DNA of 64,000 bases from Deltaproteobacteria bacterium (GTDB lineage: Bacteria > Myxococcota_A > Polyangia > GCA-2747355 > JADLHG01): assembly GCA_020848905.1 (NCBI GenBank), contig JADLHG010000033.1, positions 124,001 to 188,000 of the forward strand, written 5' to 3'. The notes under the pieces were generated by a model. That model ran no database searches. It worked only from the letters and a program-made list of their open reading frames with translations, and was not told the origin of the DNA. The position numbers and the translations under genes were made by a program. The first letter of the stretch is position 1, and each line of letters opens with the position of its first letter. Below, piece by piece: positions 15,885 through 24,408 of the stretch.

Positions 15885-17308
15885 CGCTGCACTCCCGAAA
15901 AGATGACGGCGAGCTGTTCGTCAGGGCGCAGGCGCAGCCTGTCCCGCGACGCGAGGAGCCCGGCCAGCCCGGCGGCCCCGGTGGGGTCGACCGGTATCCC
16001 CGTGGCCCGGCTCCCGAGGGCCTGGGCCGCCCGCAGCGCGGCCTCGTCGGCCAGCACCGGGTAGCCACCCGAGAGGAGCATCGCCCGCACGATGGAGAGC
16101 CAGTCGTAGGTCTCGTCGTCGAGAATGCCGTGCGCCACGCTGTGCGGCTCCTCCTCCCACGGCCACATGAACTCCGAGCGGTGGGTCGCTGCGAAGCGGA
16201 GCGCTTCGGCCACCAGGGCGGGCCAGCCGTGGAGCTCGATCATCTGGGCCTGTGCCGCGTCGTCGGTGGGGTCAGGCCACCTCTCGACGGCACGCGTCTC
16301 GATCAGGCGCTGGCCGATACGCTGGCAGACGCGGCGATACGCGCGGACCAGCGGGTGCGCGTTGGTGGTTTGGACGGCGTGCAGGCGCGGGAGCCGCTTG
16401 CAGCGCCCGAGCGCGACGGCCTCCTCGAAGGCGGCCATGACCGCGCTCGCCAGGGCGCCGCCACCCACCTGGATGAAGAGGCGATCCAGGCTGAGGCCGC
16501 GCGGTGCGAGCTCCGAGACGAGCTCGTAGCCGAGGGTCTGCCCCCCTTCGATCGTAAGTCCGTTGTCGGGGCCCTGACAGCAGAAGGGGATGGCTCCGGC
16601 GGCGACGGCCGCACGAAAGGCGTGGTAGCAGGGGTCGCCGGGGGGGCCACCGGGTTCTCGACCGGCGAGGGTGATCTCGGCGTCGAGGGAGCGGAGCCGC
16701 TCGAGCACCGCGGGATTGGCCGACGGAGGGACGAAGACCCGGAGGCGCCTCTCCCCGGCGCGGGCGACGACCGCCGCGGCGAGGGCCGCGTTTCCGCAGG
16801 AGGCGATGGCGAGGGGGCGGCCCTTTCCCGCGAGGCGTCCGCACCTCCGCTGCACCTCGAGGAAGAGCAGGAGGCCCATGAGGTGTCGTGCCTTGTGCGA
16901 GCCCGAGACGTTGTGCGTCTCGTCCTTGACCCAGAGGGTCGCCCCGGGAGGCAGGCCGAGCTCCGCGCCGAGGCTGGCGGACGCGCCGAGGGGGGTGATG
17001 CGAAAGCCGGCGCCGTCGGTGCGGGCGACCGCCGCGTCCAGCTCCCGGACCAGGTCGGAGTACGAGGCGTCCGAGAGGCCCATCGCGCGCGCGTGGTGGT
17101 AGCTGTGCAAAAGGACGCGGTAGCGCAGGAAGGGATTCGGCTCGGTGGCCTGCGGGAAGGCCAGGCGCGTCGTATCGAGGACCCGGTCGATGCGGTGGTC
17201 CGTGTCGTCGCCGGCGACCGCCGCCTCGCAGCGAAAGGGTGCGGGCACCTCCGGCGGAACGATGGAGGCGCAGCCCTGGCAGCGCAGGAAGGAGACGGGT
17301 CCGGTCAA
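15881..17308 (-). CDS. Fold-type-II PLP enzyme, threonine-synthase-like
   Basis: A 475-residue PLP enzyme. The start is the TTG at 17308, chosen because TTGA overlaps the stop of the upstream gene and the first residues read [13 protein letters not shown]. Cys10, Cys13 and Cys27 form a short zinc-ribbon-like N-terminus, as in some threonine synthases. The PLP lysine is Lys139 in SGSHKARH. The phosphate/carboxylate loop is [11 protein letters not shown], and a Gly-rich GGGALAS motif follows. The fold matches threonine synthase or diaminopropionate/threonine ammonia-lyase-like enzymes. It is the last gene of a coupled operon (xdhD, ssnA, two PLP enzymes), so a role in breakdown of an amino-acid product of purine or heterocycle degradation is inferred. 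The exact substrate is unknown. Confidence 0.78.
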   Translation of the reverse strand: MTGPVSFLRCQGCASIVPPEVPAPFRCEAAVAGDDTDHRIDRVLDTTRLAFPQATEPNPFLRYRVLLHSYHHARAMGLSDASYSDLVRELDAAVARTDGAGFRITPLGASASLGAELGLPPGATLWVKDETHNVSGSHKARHLMGLLLFLEVQRRCGRLAGKGRPLAIASCGNAALAAAVVARAGERRLRVFVPPSANPAVLERLRSLDAEITLAGREPGGPPGDPCYHAFRAAVAAGAIPFCCQGPDNGLTIEGGQTLGYELVSELAPRGLSLDRLFIQVGGGALASAVMAAFEEAVALGRCKRLPRLHAVQTTNAHPLVRAYRRVCQRIGQRLIETRAVERWPDPTDDAAQAQMIELHGWPALVAEALRFAATHRSEFMWPWEEEPHSVAHGILDDETYDWLSIVRAMLLSGGYPVLADEAALRAAQALGSRATGIPVDPTGAAGLAGLLASRDRLRLRPDEQLAVIFSGVQR

Positions 17309-18801
17309 CCCCGCGCTCCGGCGATGCGCCCGTTGAGCTCGGTGATCATCTCGTCCCACACGGGGAGGAGCCCGCGGAGGTCGCGCCAGAACTGCGGGTG
17401 TCGGCGCGCCACGAACTCCGGCAGCGAGACCCCCTGCTGCTCGACCCAGGTGAAGTAGCCCAGGTTGAAGATCCGCTGGCGGTCGAGCTCGGTGAGCTCG
17501 ATGAGCTGGTCGGTGCCGAGTCCGAGCAGGTGCTGGCCGAAGACCTCCGCCGCGCTGACCGTGTCGAAGCCCGCCGGGAAGTAGCGCGCGAGGGTCTTCT
17601 CGCGCTCCGAACCGTACATCTGCGCGTCGTCCGTCGCGACGGTGAGGAGGAGGTCCTCCTCGCCCAGCCCCAGGTAGCGTGCGGTCTTGATCGCGGCGAG
17701 CACGTTGCAGATCGCGGAGAGGCCGAGGTTGCCGAGGGCCTCGAGCAGGAGATTCGGCACTCCGCGTCGTTCGCTCAGGTAGGCGCGCCCCGCCGGGGTG
17801 TTGAAGAGGAGCCCCAGGGTGTCCGTGGCGCGGTCGGAGATGCCGAGGACGAGGTCGGTGTTCATCACGTTGTGGATGAGCGGGACGTGCTTGTCGCCGA
17901 TCCCCTGGATGTTGTGTTCCCCGAAGCCGTTCAGCAGGAGCGTGGGGCACTCGACGGCTTCGACGGCCACGATGCGCGCGCCGTACTGCTCCTTCAGGTA
18001 GTCGCCGGCGCCGATCGTCCCGGCCGAGCCCGTGGCCGAGGTGAAGCCCGCGAGCCGAAGTCCCGGGTGTCGCTTGACCATGGACTCGTAGATGCGACCC
18101 AGGGCCTGCCCAGTGCATTGGTAGTGCACGAGGTAATTTCCGAACTCGCAGAACTGGTTGAAGATCACGTTCTCGGGGTCGCCGGAGAGCTCGGCGCACT
18201 TGTCGTAGATCTCCTTCACGTTGCTCTCGGAGCCGGGGGTGCGGACGATGTCCGCGGGGTCCGCGACCCAGCGCTCGAGCCAGCGGAAGCGCTCCTCGCT
18301 CATGCCGGCGGGCAAGATGGCCACGCCGCGGCAACCCATGATGCGCGAGATGGCCACGCCTCCGCGGCAGTAATTGCCGGTGGAGGGCCAGAGCGCTTTG
18401 TGGCGGGTGGGGTCGAATTGGCCGCTCACGATGCGCGGGGCGAGGCAGCCGTACGCCGCCAGGACCTTGTGCGCGTGGATCATCGGGAAGCGGTTGCCGA
18501 GCGCGACGACGATACGCGCCGGGACTCCCGTGAGCTCGGGCGGGAGCTCGAGGTGATCCGGGACGGTGGTCAGGCCGTGCCGGTCGGCGCCGTTATACCA
18601 GTGGACGCGGAAGAGGTTCGCCGGATGCGGAGCGTCCGGGTCCACGGCGGAGAGCGCCTGCTTCGTCTCCGCGGAGATGGTTGTCGGGTCGGCGAGCTCG
18701 GCGAAGGTGGGGAGGCGCAGGCCCGCCTGGCGAAAGCGCGTCACGGTGTTGTCGTAGACCTTGCGGTCCACGATGGTGCGTTCGAGTCCAAGTCGCGTCA
18801 T
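17305..18801 (-). CDS. Fold-type-II PLP enzyme of unknown specificity
   Basis: A 498-residue protein. The start is fixed by the ATGA overlap with SsnA's stop, and its TGA overlaps the TTG of the next gene. The PLP lysine is probably Lys112 in [12 protein letters not shown]. The loop [12 protein letters not shown] (140-151) replaces the usual SSGNHAQ-type motif. A glycine-rich [12 protein letters not shown] segment would bind the cofactor phosphate. The length and the Tyr-Cys-Arg loop set it apart from cysteine synthase and threonine synthase. Related proteins are often annotated only as PLP-dependent cysteine-synthase-family proteins, frequently with SsnA or YgfK. It is probably a lyase acting on an amino acid released by the pathway. 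No precise reaction can be given. Confidence 0.78.
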   Translation of the reverse strand: MTRLGLERTIVDRKVYDNTVTRFRQAGLRLPTFAELADPTTISAETKQALSAVDPDAPHPANLFRVHWYNGADRHGLTTVPDHLELPPELTGVPARIVVALGNRFPMIHAHKVLAAYGCLAPRIVSGQFDPTRHKALWPSTGNYCRGGVAISRIMGCRGVAILPAGMSEERFRWLERWVADPADIVRTPGSESNVKEIYDKCAELSGDPENVIFNQFCEFGNYLVHYQCTGQALGRIYESMVKRHPGLRLAGFTSATGSAGTIGAGDYLKEQYGARIVAVEAVECPTLLLNGFGEHNIQGIGDKHVPLIHNVMNTDLVLGISDRATDTLGLLFNTPAGRAYLSERRGVPNLLLEALGNLGLSAICNVLAAIKTARYLGLGEEDLLLTVATDDAQMYGSEREKTLARYFPAGFDTVSAAEVFGQHLLGLGTDQLIELTELDRQRIFNLGYFTWVEQQGVSLPEFVARRHPQFWRDLRGLLPVWDEMITELNGRIAGARG

Positions 18802-20027
18802 AGGGCTACCATTCGTCTCCAGAGCTTGAGGGCCTCTTCTTCGGCTTCGGCGCGGAGGTGCGCCAGATCGCCGGTGAGGAGCTGTCCGTCGCGCACCACG
18901 AGGCGCCCGTCCACGATCACGTGTCGGGCGCGCCCCGGGTCTCCTTGCCATCCCTGCGCCACGAGGTCGGCGGTCGTCCCCTCGGCGAGGGGAACGAACG
19001 CGCGACCGAGCTGCTGGTGCAGCAGGGCGTGGCCCCCTGCGCGGCGGTGTGCGAGGGCTTCGAGCGCCTCGCCGGCGGGGAGGCCGACCTCCTCGAGCGC
19101 GTGCGCCTCGGCGGCCATGTCGGAGGGAAAGCCGTCGGTGCCGAGCGCTACGTGGCGGCTCTGACGGAGGGAGCGCGCGTAGCCGACGCCGTTTGCCTCG
19201 TTGCTGCGCGGGTTCTGCACGAGCCAGCAGTGGAGTTCCTCGGCGCGTCGAACCTGGGCGTCAGAGAGGTGGACGCCGTGGGCCAGCACCGACCCGGCCG
19301 GCAGGGCCCCGAGCTGTTCGAGCCGCTCGAGGGGACCTTCGAAGCCGCGGCGTTGCGCGTCCTCCACGTCGCAGCGGTCCTCGGCCAGGTGGACGTGCAG
19401 GGTCGTCTCGAGGTCCGTGCAGAGGAGGGCCGCCTCCCGCACCGTGTCGTCGGAGACGGTGAAGCCCGCGTGCAGACCGACCATGCCGCTGACGAGCGGC
19501 CGCCGATTCGCGAGCAGAAAGCGCTTGCACTCGGCGAGGCCTCGCCGCGCCTCGGCGCGTCCATCGTTGCGCTCGGTCGCGCCGTAACAGAGGAGTGCGC
19601 GGGCGCCGAGTTCCTGGCAGGCGTCGGCGAGGATCTCGAGCGACTCCTCGATCAGATTGGGCGACTCGTGGTGGTCGATGAGAGTGGTCGTGCCATGGAG
19701 CAGGGCCTCGGCCACATAGAGCCGCGCGCTTGCGCGGAGGGAGCGCGCGTCGAGCGCGCGGTCGAGCCGCCACCAGATGCGTTCGAGAATCTCGGGAAAG
19801 GTTCGCGGTTGCTCGTGGGGCTTCGGCATGCCGAGGGGCGCGAGCCCGCTGTAGAGATGGGTGTGGGCGTTCACCGCGCCGGGACGGACGAGGCTGCCGC
19901 TGCAGTCGAGGGCCGCCTCGGCGGAGGTGGACTTGAGCTCGGGTCCGACCTGGGCGATGCGCGTCCCCCGCACGAGGACGCTCCTCTCTTCGCGGTCGCC
20001 GTATAGCAACAGTGACGTCGCTTCCAT
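18798..20027 (-). CDS. ssnA: SsnA-like amidohydrolase
   Basis: A 409-residue amidohydrolase-superfamily protein. The metal site begins with AHTH (His55, His57), and later elements are a His in [15 protein letters not shown] and the Asp in LGTDGF, the usual order for the family's binuclear or mononuclear TIM barrel. The small N- and C-terminal beta domains typical of cytosine-deaminase/chlorohydrolase-type members are present. Sequence style and neighbours (XdhD-like and YgfK-like) match SsnA, a putative aminohydrolase of the E. coli purine/selenium-associated cluster. It lies 61 bp after xdhD and is coupled by ATGA to the PLP enzyme. It probably deaminates or opens a purine-related ring. Confidence 0.82.
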   Translation of the reverse strand: MEATSLLLYGDREERSVLVRGTRIAQVGPELKSTSAEAALDCSGSLVRPGAVNAHTHLYSGLAPLGMPKPHEQPRTFPEILERIWWRLDRALDARSLRASARLYVAEALLHGTTTLIDHHESPNLIEESLEILADACQELGARALLCYGATERNDGRAEARRGLAECKRFLLANRRPLVSGMVGLHAGFTVSDDTVREAALLCTDLETTLHVHLAEDRCDVEDAQRRGFEGPLERLEQLGALPAGSVLAHGVHLSDAQVRRAEELHCWLVQNPRSNEANGVGYARSLRQSRHVALGTDGFPSDMAAEAHALEEVGLPAGEALEALAHRRAGGHALLHQQLGRAFVPLAEGTTADLVAQGWQGDPGRARHVIVDGRLVVRDGQLLTGDLAHLRAEAEEEALKLWRRMVAL

Positions 20028-20088
20028 GGTCTCCTCCCCTCCTCCACGGGCCCCCGCGGCGTCGTGACGCGCGGGACCTCGGGCCTCC

Positions 20089-22713
20089 CTACGACGTTTT
20101 GCTTCGAATGCGGCCGACGCTCATGGCGCGGGCCGCGGGCGAGTCCTTCATGGGCAGGCGCGTGTGCCGCGTCCCGTCGAACGCGTGGAGCGCGCTCGCT
20201 ACGGCCGCAGCCGTCGGGACGAGGCCTATCTCCCCCACCCCCTTCGCGCCGAAGGGGCCCTCCGGCTCCGGCTCCTCGACGAGGAGGACCTCCACCTCGG
20301 GCATGTCCCGCGCGCGGAGCACGCCGAGCTCGCGTAGCGAGAAGGTCACCGGCATGCCGTCGGTGCAGGGGAGCTCCTCGGTCAGCGCGTAGCCGAGCCC
20401 CATGTGGATCGCCCCTTCGATCTGTCCCGAGCAGAGGGCCGGGTTCACGGCGCGGCCCACGTCGTGCGCGGCGACGACCCGCGCGACGCGTCCCGCCTCG
20501 TCGAGAATGCAGAGCTGGGTCGCGTAGCCGAAGGAGGTGTGGGTCTTGGGGTGGGGGACCGCGGCGCCGAGAGGCGTCGTGTCGTCCACGAGGATGTCGG
20601 CCGCGAAGACCTCGCCCGCGAGCTCCCGCAGCGTCTTCCCCGCGTCGAGAGCGGCGCGGAGCTTCTGGGCGGCGCTCACCACGGCGCGTCCTCCGAAGAG
20701 CGTGGCGCGCGACCCCGTGGTCTGCCCGCAGTCGAGGGCGAAGGTCGTGTCCACCTGCGGCCGGAATACGCTCGCAGGGAGGCCCGTCACCTCGACCGCG
20801 AATTGCGTGAGCACCGTGAGGAGTCCCTGGCCCATCTCGGTGTAGCCGTTGTAGAGCGCGACGGTGCCATCCTGCCGCACGGCGAGGCGGCACTTGCCCC
20901 ATTCGGCGACGCCGTTGCCGATGCCGCTGTTCTTCAGCCCGCACGCGAGGCCGACCGCCCGACCCTCGGCGCGCGCGCGGTCGTAGGCCTCCTTCACGGC
21001 GAGGAGCGTCTTCTTGATGCCCACGGACTTCTCGAGCACCTGGCCGGTGGAGAAGACGTCGCCGACCTCGAGCGCGTTCTGGTAGCGGAGCTCCCAGCGG
21101 TCGCGCCCGAGCTTCTCGGCCAGACGGTCCATGCACCCTTCGATGGCGAACGCCGCCTGGTTGGCGCCGAAGCCACGCATCGCGCCGCACGGCGGATTGT
21201 TGGTGTAGACCGCGAGCGACTCCACGTCCACGTGAGGGACGCGGTACGGGCCGCAGGCGTGCCCCGCCGCGCGTTCGAGGACCTTCCCGCCGACGGAGGC
21301 GTAGGCGCCGCTGTCGCCGATCATGCGGGCCTTCACGGCCGTGAGGTGGCCGTTCGCGTCGCACCCCACCGTGTATTCCATCTGGATCGGGTGTCGCTTC
21401 GGATGCAGGCGGATCGATTCCCCGCGCGAGAGCGTCACCTTCACCGGACGGGCCGTCAGGTGCGCGAGGAGCGCGGCGTGGGGCTGGATCGACAGGTCCT
21501 CCTTTCCGCCGAAGGCTCCGCCGTTCGGGACGAGCTCGACGAAGACCTGCTCGTCGGGCAGGCCCAAAAAGCGCGCCACCTGCCGCCGGTCGTCGAAGAT
21601 CCCCTGCCCCTGGCTGTAGACCCGGAGGCCGCCGCCGGGCAGAGGTTCGGCGAGCGCACTCTCGGGCTCGAGGAAGAGGTGTTCGATCCGCTGCGTGGCG
21701 AAGCTCTCCGAGACCACATGCGCGCTCGCGGCGAGGGCGCTCTCGGCGTCGCCCCGGCGGATCACGGAGCGGGAGAGGAGGTTCTCGTGGCGCGGGTTGA
21801 TGCGCGGGGCGCCGGGGTCGAGCGCGGCGCGGGGTTCGGTGACGGGGGTCAGAACCTCGTAGTCCACGCGGATGAGCGCGAGCGCCTCGCGGGCGGTGGC
21901 CTCGTCGCGCGCCGCCACGGCGGCCAGGATGTCCCCGACGCAACGGGTCTCCTCGCCCACGGCGACGAACCCCGGCCAGTCGGCGTAGAGCAGCCCGTAC
22001 CAGCGTTCGCCCGGGACGTCGGCTGCGGTGGCCACGGCCACGACGCCGGGGTGCGCCTTCGCGCGGGTCGCGTCGATGGCGAGGACGCGCGCGCGGGCGT
22101 GAGACGACAGGAGCACCGCGCCGTGGAGCATCCCCGGACGGACGAGGTCGTCGACGTAGGGGCGGTCTCCGAGGACGAGCTCTTCACCGCGGTAGCGGGC
22201 GAGGCTCTGTCCGACGCCTCCCGCGTCGAGTCGCAGGAGCGTCACCTCCCCGCGGCGGGCGCGGCCGAGGAGCTCGATCGCCTCGACGATCTTGACGTAG
22301 CCCGTGCAGCGGCAGAGGTGGACGTCGATGGCCTTCGCGATCTCGGCGCGGCTGGGGGCCGGATTCTGGTCGAGCAGCCACTTCGCGCGCAGAGCGATCC
22401 CCGGGATGCAGTACCCGCACTGCAGGCCGGCGGCGGCCACGAAGGCGCGCGCGGTCAGGTCTCGCTCCTCGGGCGAGAGCCCTTCGAGCGTCACGATCTG
22501 CTTGCCCGCGGCCTTTTCGGCCGGCATGGCGCAGGTGACCTTGGGGCTTCCGTCGACGAGTGCGAGGCAGCAACCGCACTGACCCTGCGGCTGGCAGCCG
22601 TCCTTGGTGGACCTGATGCCGCACCGCTCGCGCAGCGTCTCGAGGAGCGTTTCCCCCGGCCGGACCTCCACCGTGCGCGCGGCGCCGTTGAGGATGAACT
22701 GGACCTCGGGCAC
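20089..22713 (-). CDS. xdhD: XdhD-like fused molybdenum hydroxylase (possibly selenium-dependent)
   Basis: An 874-residue single-chain molybdenum hydroxylase. The start is GTG at 22713, with a GAGGGAGAG ribosome site before it; an earlier in-frame ATG would add a basic, poorly matching stretch. Residues 1-80 are a plant-type [2Fe-2S] domain with a Cys cluster ending CGCC. Next is an all-helical [2Fe-2S] domain (CGYCIPG, CRCTG). The rest is the molybdopterin part: GGAFGGKED, AMRGFGANQ and the catalytic Glu in KGVGEIGL. No FAD domain is present, as expected for XdhD. Its neighbours SsnA and YgfK are those of selenium-dependent xanthine/purine hydroxylases, so a labile-selenium cofactor is plausible but unproven. 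Confidence 0.85.
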   Translation of the reverse strand: MPEVQFILNGAARTVEVRPGETLLETLRERCGIRSTKDGCQPQGQCGCCLALVDGSPKVTCAMPAEKAAGKQIVTLEGLSPEERDLTARAFVAAAGLQCGYCIPGIALRAKWLLDQNPAPSRAEIAKAIDVHLCRCTGYVKIVEAIELLGRARRGEVTLLRLDAGGVGQSLARYRGEELVLGDRPYVDDLVRPGMLHGAVLLSSHARARVLAIDATRAKAHPGVVAVATAADVPGERWYGLLYADWPGFVAVGEETRCVGDILAAVAARDEATAREALALIRVDYEVLTPVTEPRAALDPGAPRINPRHENLLSRSVIRRGDAESALAASAHVVSESFATQRIEHLFLEPESALAEPLPGGGLRVYSQGQGIFDDRRQVARFLGLPDEQVFVELVPNGGAFGGKEDLSIQPHAALLAHLTARPVKVTLSRGESIRLHPKRHPIQMEYTVGCDANGHLTAVKARMIGDSGAYASVGGKVLERAAGHACGPYRVPHVDVESLAVYTNNPPCGAMRGFGANQAAFAIEGCMDRLAEKLGRDRWELRYQNALEVGDVFSTGQVLEKSVGIKKTLLAVKEAYDRARAEGRAVGLACGLKNSGIGNGVAEWGKCRLAVRQDGTVALYNGYTEMGQGLLTVLTQFAVEVTGLPASVFRPQVDTTFALDCGQTTGSRATLFGGRAVVSAAQKLRAALDAGKTLRELAGEVFAADILVDDTTPLGAAVPHPKTHTSFGYATQLCILDEAGRVARVVAAHDVGRAVNPALCSGQIEGAIHMGLGYALTEELPCTDGMPVTFSLRELGVLRARDMPEVEVLLVEEPEPEGPFGAKGVGEIGLVPTAAAVASALHAFDGTRHTRLPMKDSPAARAMSVGRIRSKTS

Positions 22714-22793
22714 GGTGGACTCTCCCTCTCTTAGGGCCGGGAACTGTATCGCGCCGCTTCTCGGCAAGGCAAGGCCCCGGGTTGGCGCGAGCG

Positions 22794-22807
22794 GTCGCGT
22801 TCGCGAC
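22794..22807. promoter_or_regulatory. Inverted repeat in xdhD/ROK-kinase divergent region
   Basis: GTCGCG-TT-CGCGAC is a perfect 6-bp dyad with a 2-bp centre, 18 bp upstream of the candidate -35 element of the ROK kinase. It could be an operator for either divergent gene, but CG-rich dyads arise easily in this base composition. Confidence 0.22.
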
Positions 22808-22825
22808 GCGACGCGCATCGCTCGG

Positions 22826-22855
22826 TTGACACGAAGACCTCCAGCTTGGTGCAAT
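22826..22855 (+). promoter_or_regulatory. Sigma-70-like promoter of the ROK kinase
   Basis: TTGACA at 22826-22831 is a perfect -35 hexamer. After 18 bp comes TGCAAT at 22850-22855, a four-of-six -10. This places the transcript start about 31 nt before the ATG at 22893. Confidence 0.5.
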
Positions 22856-22892
22856 CCTCGGGCAGGCGCATCGGTGCGCCCGGGAGAGTTGC

Positions 22893-23834
22893 ATGCGGGC
22901 CATCGGCGTCGACCTGGGCGGGACGAATCTGCGCGTCGCGCTGGTGGACCTCTGCGGCGACGAGGCCCGCGTGGAGAGAGTGGCGCGCGGCGAGCTCGCC
23001 TCGGACACGCGTCCGATGGCCGTGATCGGGCTCCTCCTGCGCCTGATCGGGGAGCTCGGCGAGCTCGAAGGGGAGCTCCCTGTGGGGATCGGCTTCGCCG
23101 GGATGCTGCGCATGGCCAGCGGCGTGGTCGAGAACGCGCCGAACCTCGGCTGGCGGGAGGTGCCGTTCGTGGCGCTCGCGAGCCAGGCGCTCGGGCGCCG
23201 CGTGTGGCTGGAGAACGACGTCGCGGCGATCACCTGGGGCGAGGTTCGCTTCGGCGCGGCGCGGGGGCTGCGCGACGTGGTGGGGGCGTTCGTGGGGACG
23301 GGAGTCGGTGGTGGTGCGGTGCTCGACGGCCGGCCGTTTCGCGGCGCCACGGGGGCTTCGCTGGAGATCGGGCACGTGAAGGTCTTCCCGGGCGGCCGGC
23401 GTTGTGGATGCGGCGCGCGGGGGTGTCTCGAGGCCTACGCGGGAGGGCGACACGTCGTCGAGCGCGCGCGAGAGTCGGCCTCGGCAGCGCTCCTCGAACT
23501 GGTCGGCGGGCGGGAAGAGGAGCTTCACGCCGGGCACGTGGAGCAGGCGGCCCGAGCGGGGGATGCCGCCTGCGCGCAGGTCATGGAGGAGGCGGCCCAG
23601 GCGCTCGGCCGGGGCCTGGCGGACGCCGTGACGCTGATCAACCCCGAGGGGCTGGTCATGGGGGGGACGGTCTGGCGGGGGTGTCCGGGTCTGCGGAAGC
23701 AAGTGGTGGAAATCATTTTCGAGATGGCCAACGCGCCGGCCCGGGGGCCGCTCCGGGTGCTCGAGGCGCAGCGGGAGTCCGACGCGGGAATGGTCGGGGC
23801 GGCGGACCTCGCGCTGGCCGCCCGAGTGGCCTAA
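22893..23834 (+). CDS. ROK-family sugar kinase (glucokinase type)
   Basis: A 313-residue ROK protein without a DNA-binding N-terminus, so a kinase rather than a repressor. The ATP-binding loop is VDLGGTNLR (6-14). The sugar-binding/catalytic segment is ENDVAAITWGE. The zinc motif CGCGARGCLEAYAG follows the conserved EIGHVKV. GGTVW and the C-terminal helix complete the fold. The expected activity is ATP-dependent phosphorylation of glucose or a related sugar. The gene stands alone behind a good promoter, divergent from xdhD, and is followed by the PilZ gene after 94 bp. Confidence 0.9.
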   Translation: MRAIGVDLGGTNLRVALVDLCGDEARVERVARGELASDTRPMAVIGLLLRLIGELGELEGELPVGIGFAGMLRMASGVVENAPNLGWREVPFVALASQALGRRVWLENDVAAITWGEVRFGAARGLRDVVGAFVGTGVGGGAVLDGRPFRGATGASLEIGHVKVFPGGRRCGCGARGCLEAYAGGRHVVERARESASAALLELVGGREEELHAGHVEQAARAGDAACAQVMEEAAQALGRGLADAVTLINPEGLVMGGTVWRGCPGLRKQVVEIIFEMANAPARGPLRVLEAQRESDAGMVGAADLALAARVA

Positions 23835-23928
23835 ACTCCTGTCGCCACAAGGGATAAATTCTCCGAAAATCGGCGCTTGTCGGGTAGGACGAGGTGTGGA
23901 ATAGCTTCCGCCCACTTCCGATGCGGGT

Positions 23929-24381
23929 GTGACCCCGATGGCCACTGTACCTCCTCCTCTTCCCCCCGAACTCGTTGAACGGCGATGCGCGAAGCGGCGG
24001 CGTACGTCGCTGCGGGTCGAGTTCTGTCCCGTCGAGAACGAAGGCGCGCTCACCGGCGCGAGCGCGCTGCGCGTGGGCGTGGCCTCCGACCTGAGCCCGG
24101 CCGGGTTCAGCCTGAGCCGGGCCGGCGCCCTCTCCGTGGGCAGCGTGCTCCGCCTGTTTCTGCACCTCGGGGACGGCCGCCAGGCTCCTGTGGCCTGCTA
24201 CGCGAAGGTGGCGCGCGCCGACTTCCGCGACGTGCCCCGCTACGGCTGTCAGTTCATGGGGCTGCCGCTGGCCGACGCCCAGCGGGTCTATCGTTTCGTG
24301 CGCGAGGGCGAGGACGCGTCCCGGCCCGTGCCGAAGCGCCTGCCGCCGCCCCCGCCGCAACCGCGCCGCGCGCTCGCCTAA
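23929..24381 (+). CDS. PilZ-domain protein
   Basis: A 150-residue single PilZ domain. The start is GTG 23929 or ATG 23938; both give the same domain. The N-terminal RRxxR-like motif is in ERRCAKRRRTSLRVEF, and the second element, D/NxSxxG, is SDLSPAGF. These are the two determinants of c-di-GMP binding. The C-terminus is a Pro run (PPPPPQP). The protein probably binds c-di-GMP and acts on motility, surface polysaccharide or gene expression through a partner. It is convergent with the large PEGA kinase (27-bp gap). Confidence 0.85.
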   Translation: MTPMATVPPPLPPELVERRCAKRRRTSLRVEFCPVENEGALTGASALRVGVASDLSPAGFSLSRAGALSVGSVLRLFLHLGDGRQAPVACYAKVARADFRDVPRYGCQFMGLPLADAQRVYRFVREGEDASRPVPKRLPPPPPQPRRALA

Positions 24382-24408
24382 ACTCTAGGCCCTAACCTTC
24401 GACAGCGA

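Noticed and set aside
23835..23928. A c-di-GMP riboswitch in front of the PilZ gene
   Set aside because: The leader has one small CCGA/TCGG dyad but not the GEMM consensus, so there is no support.
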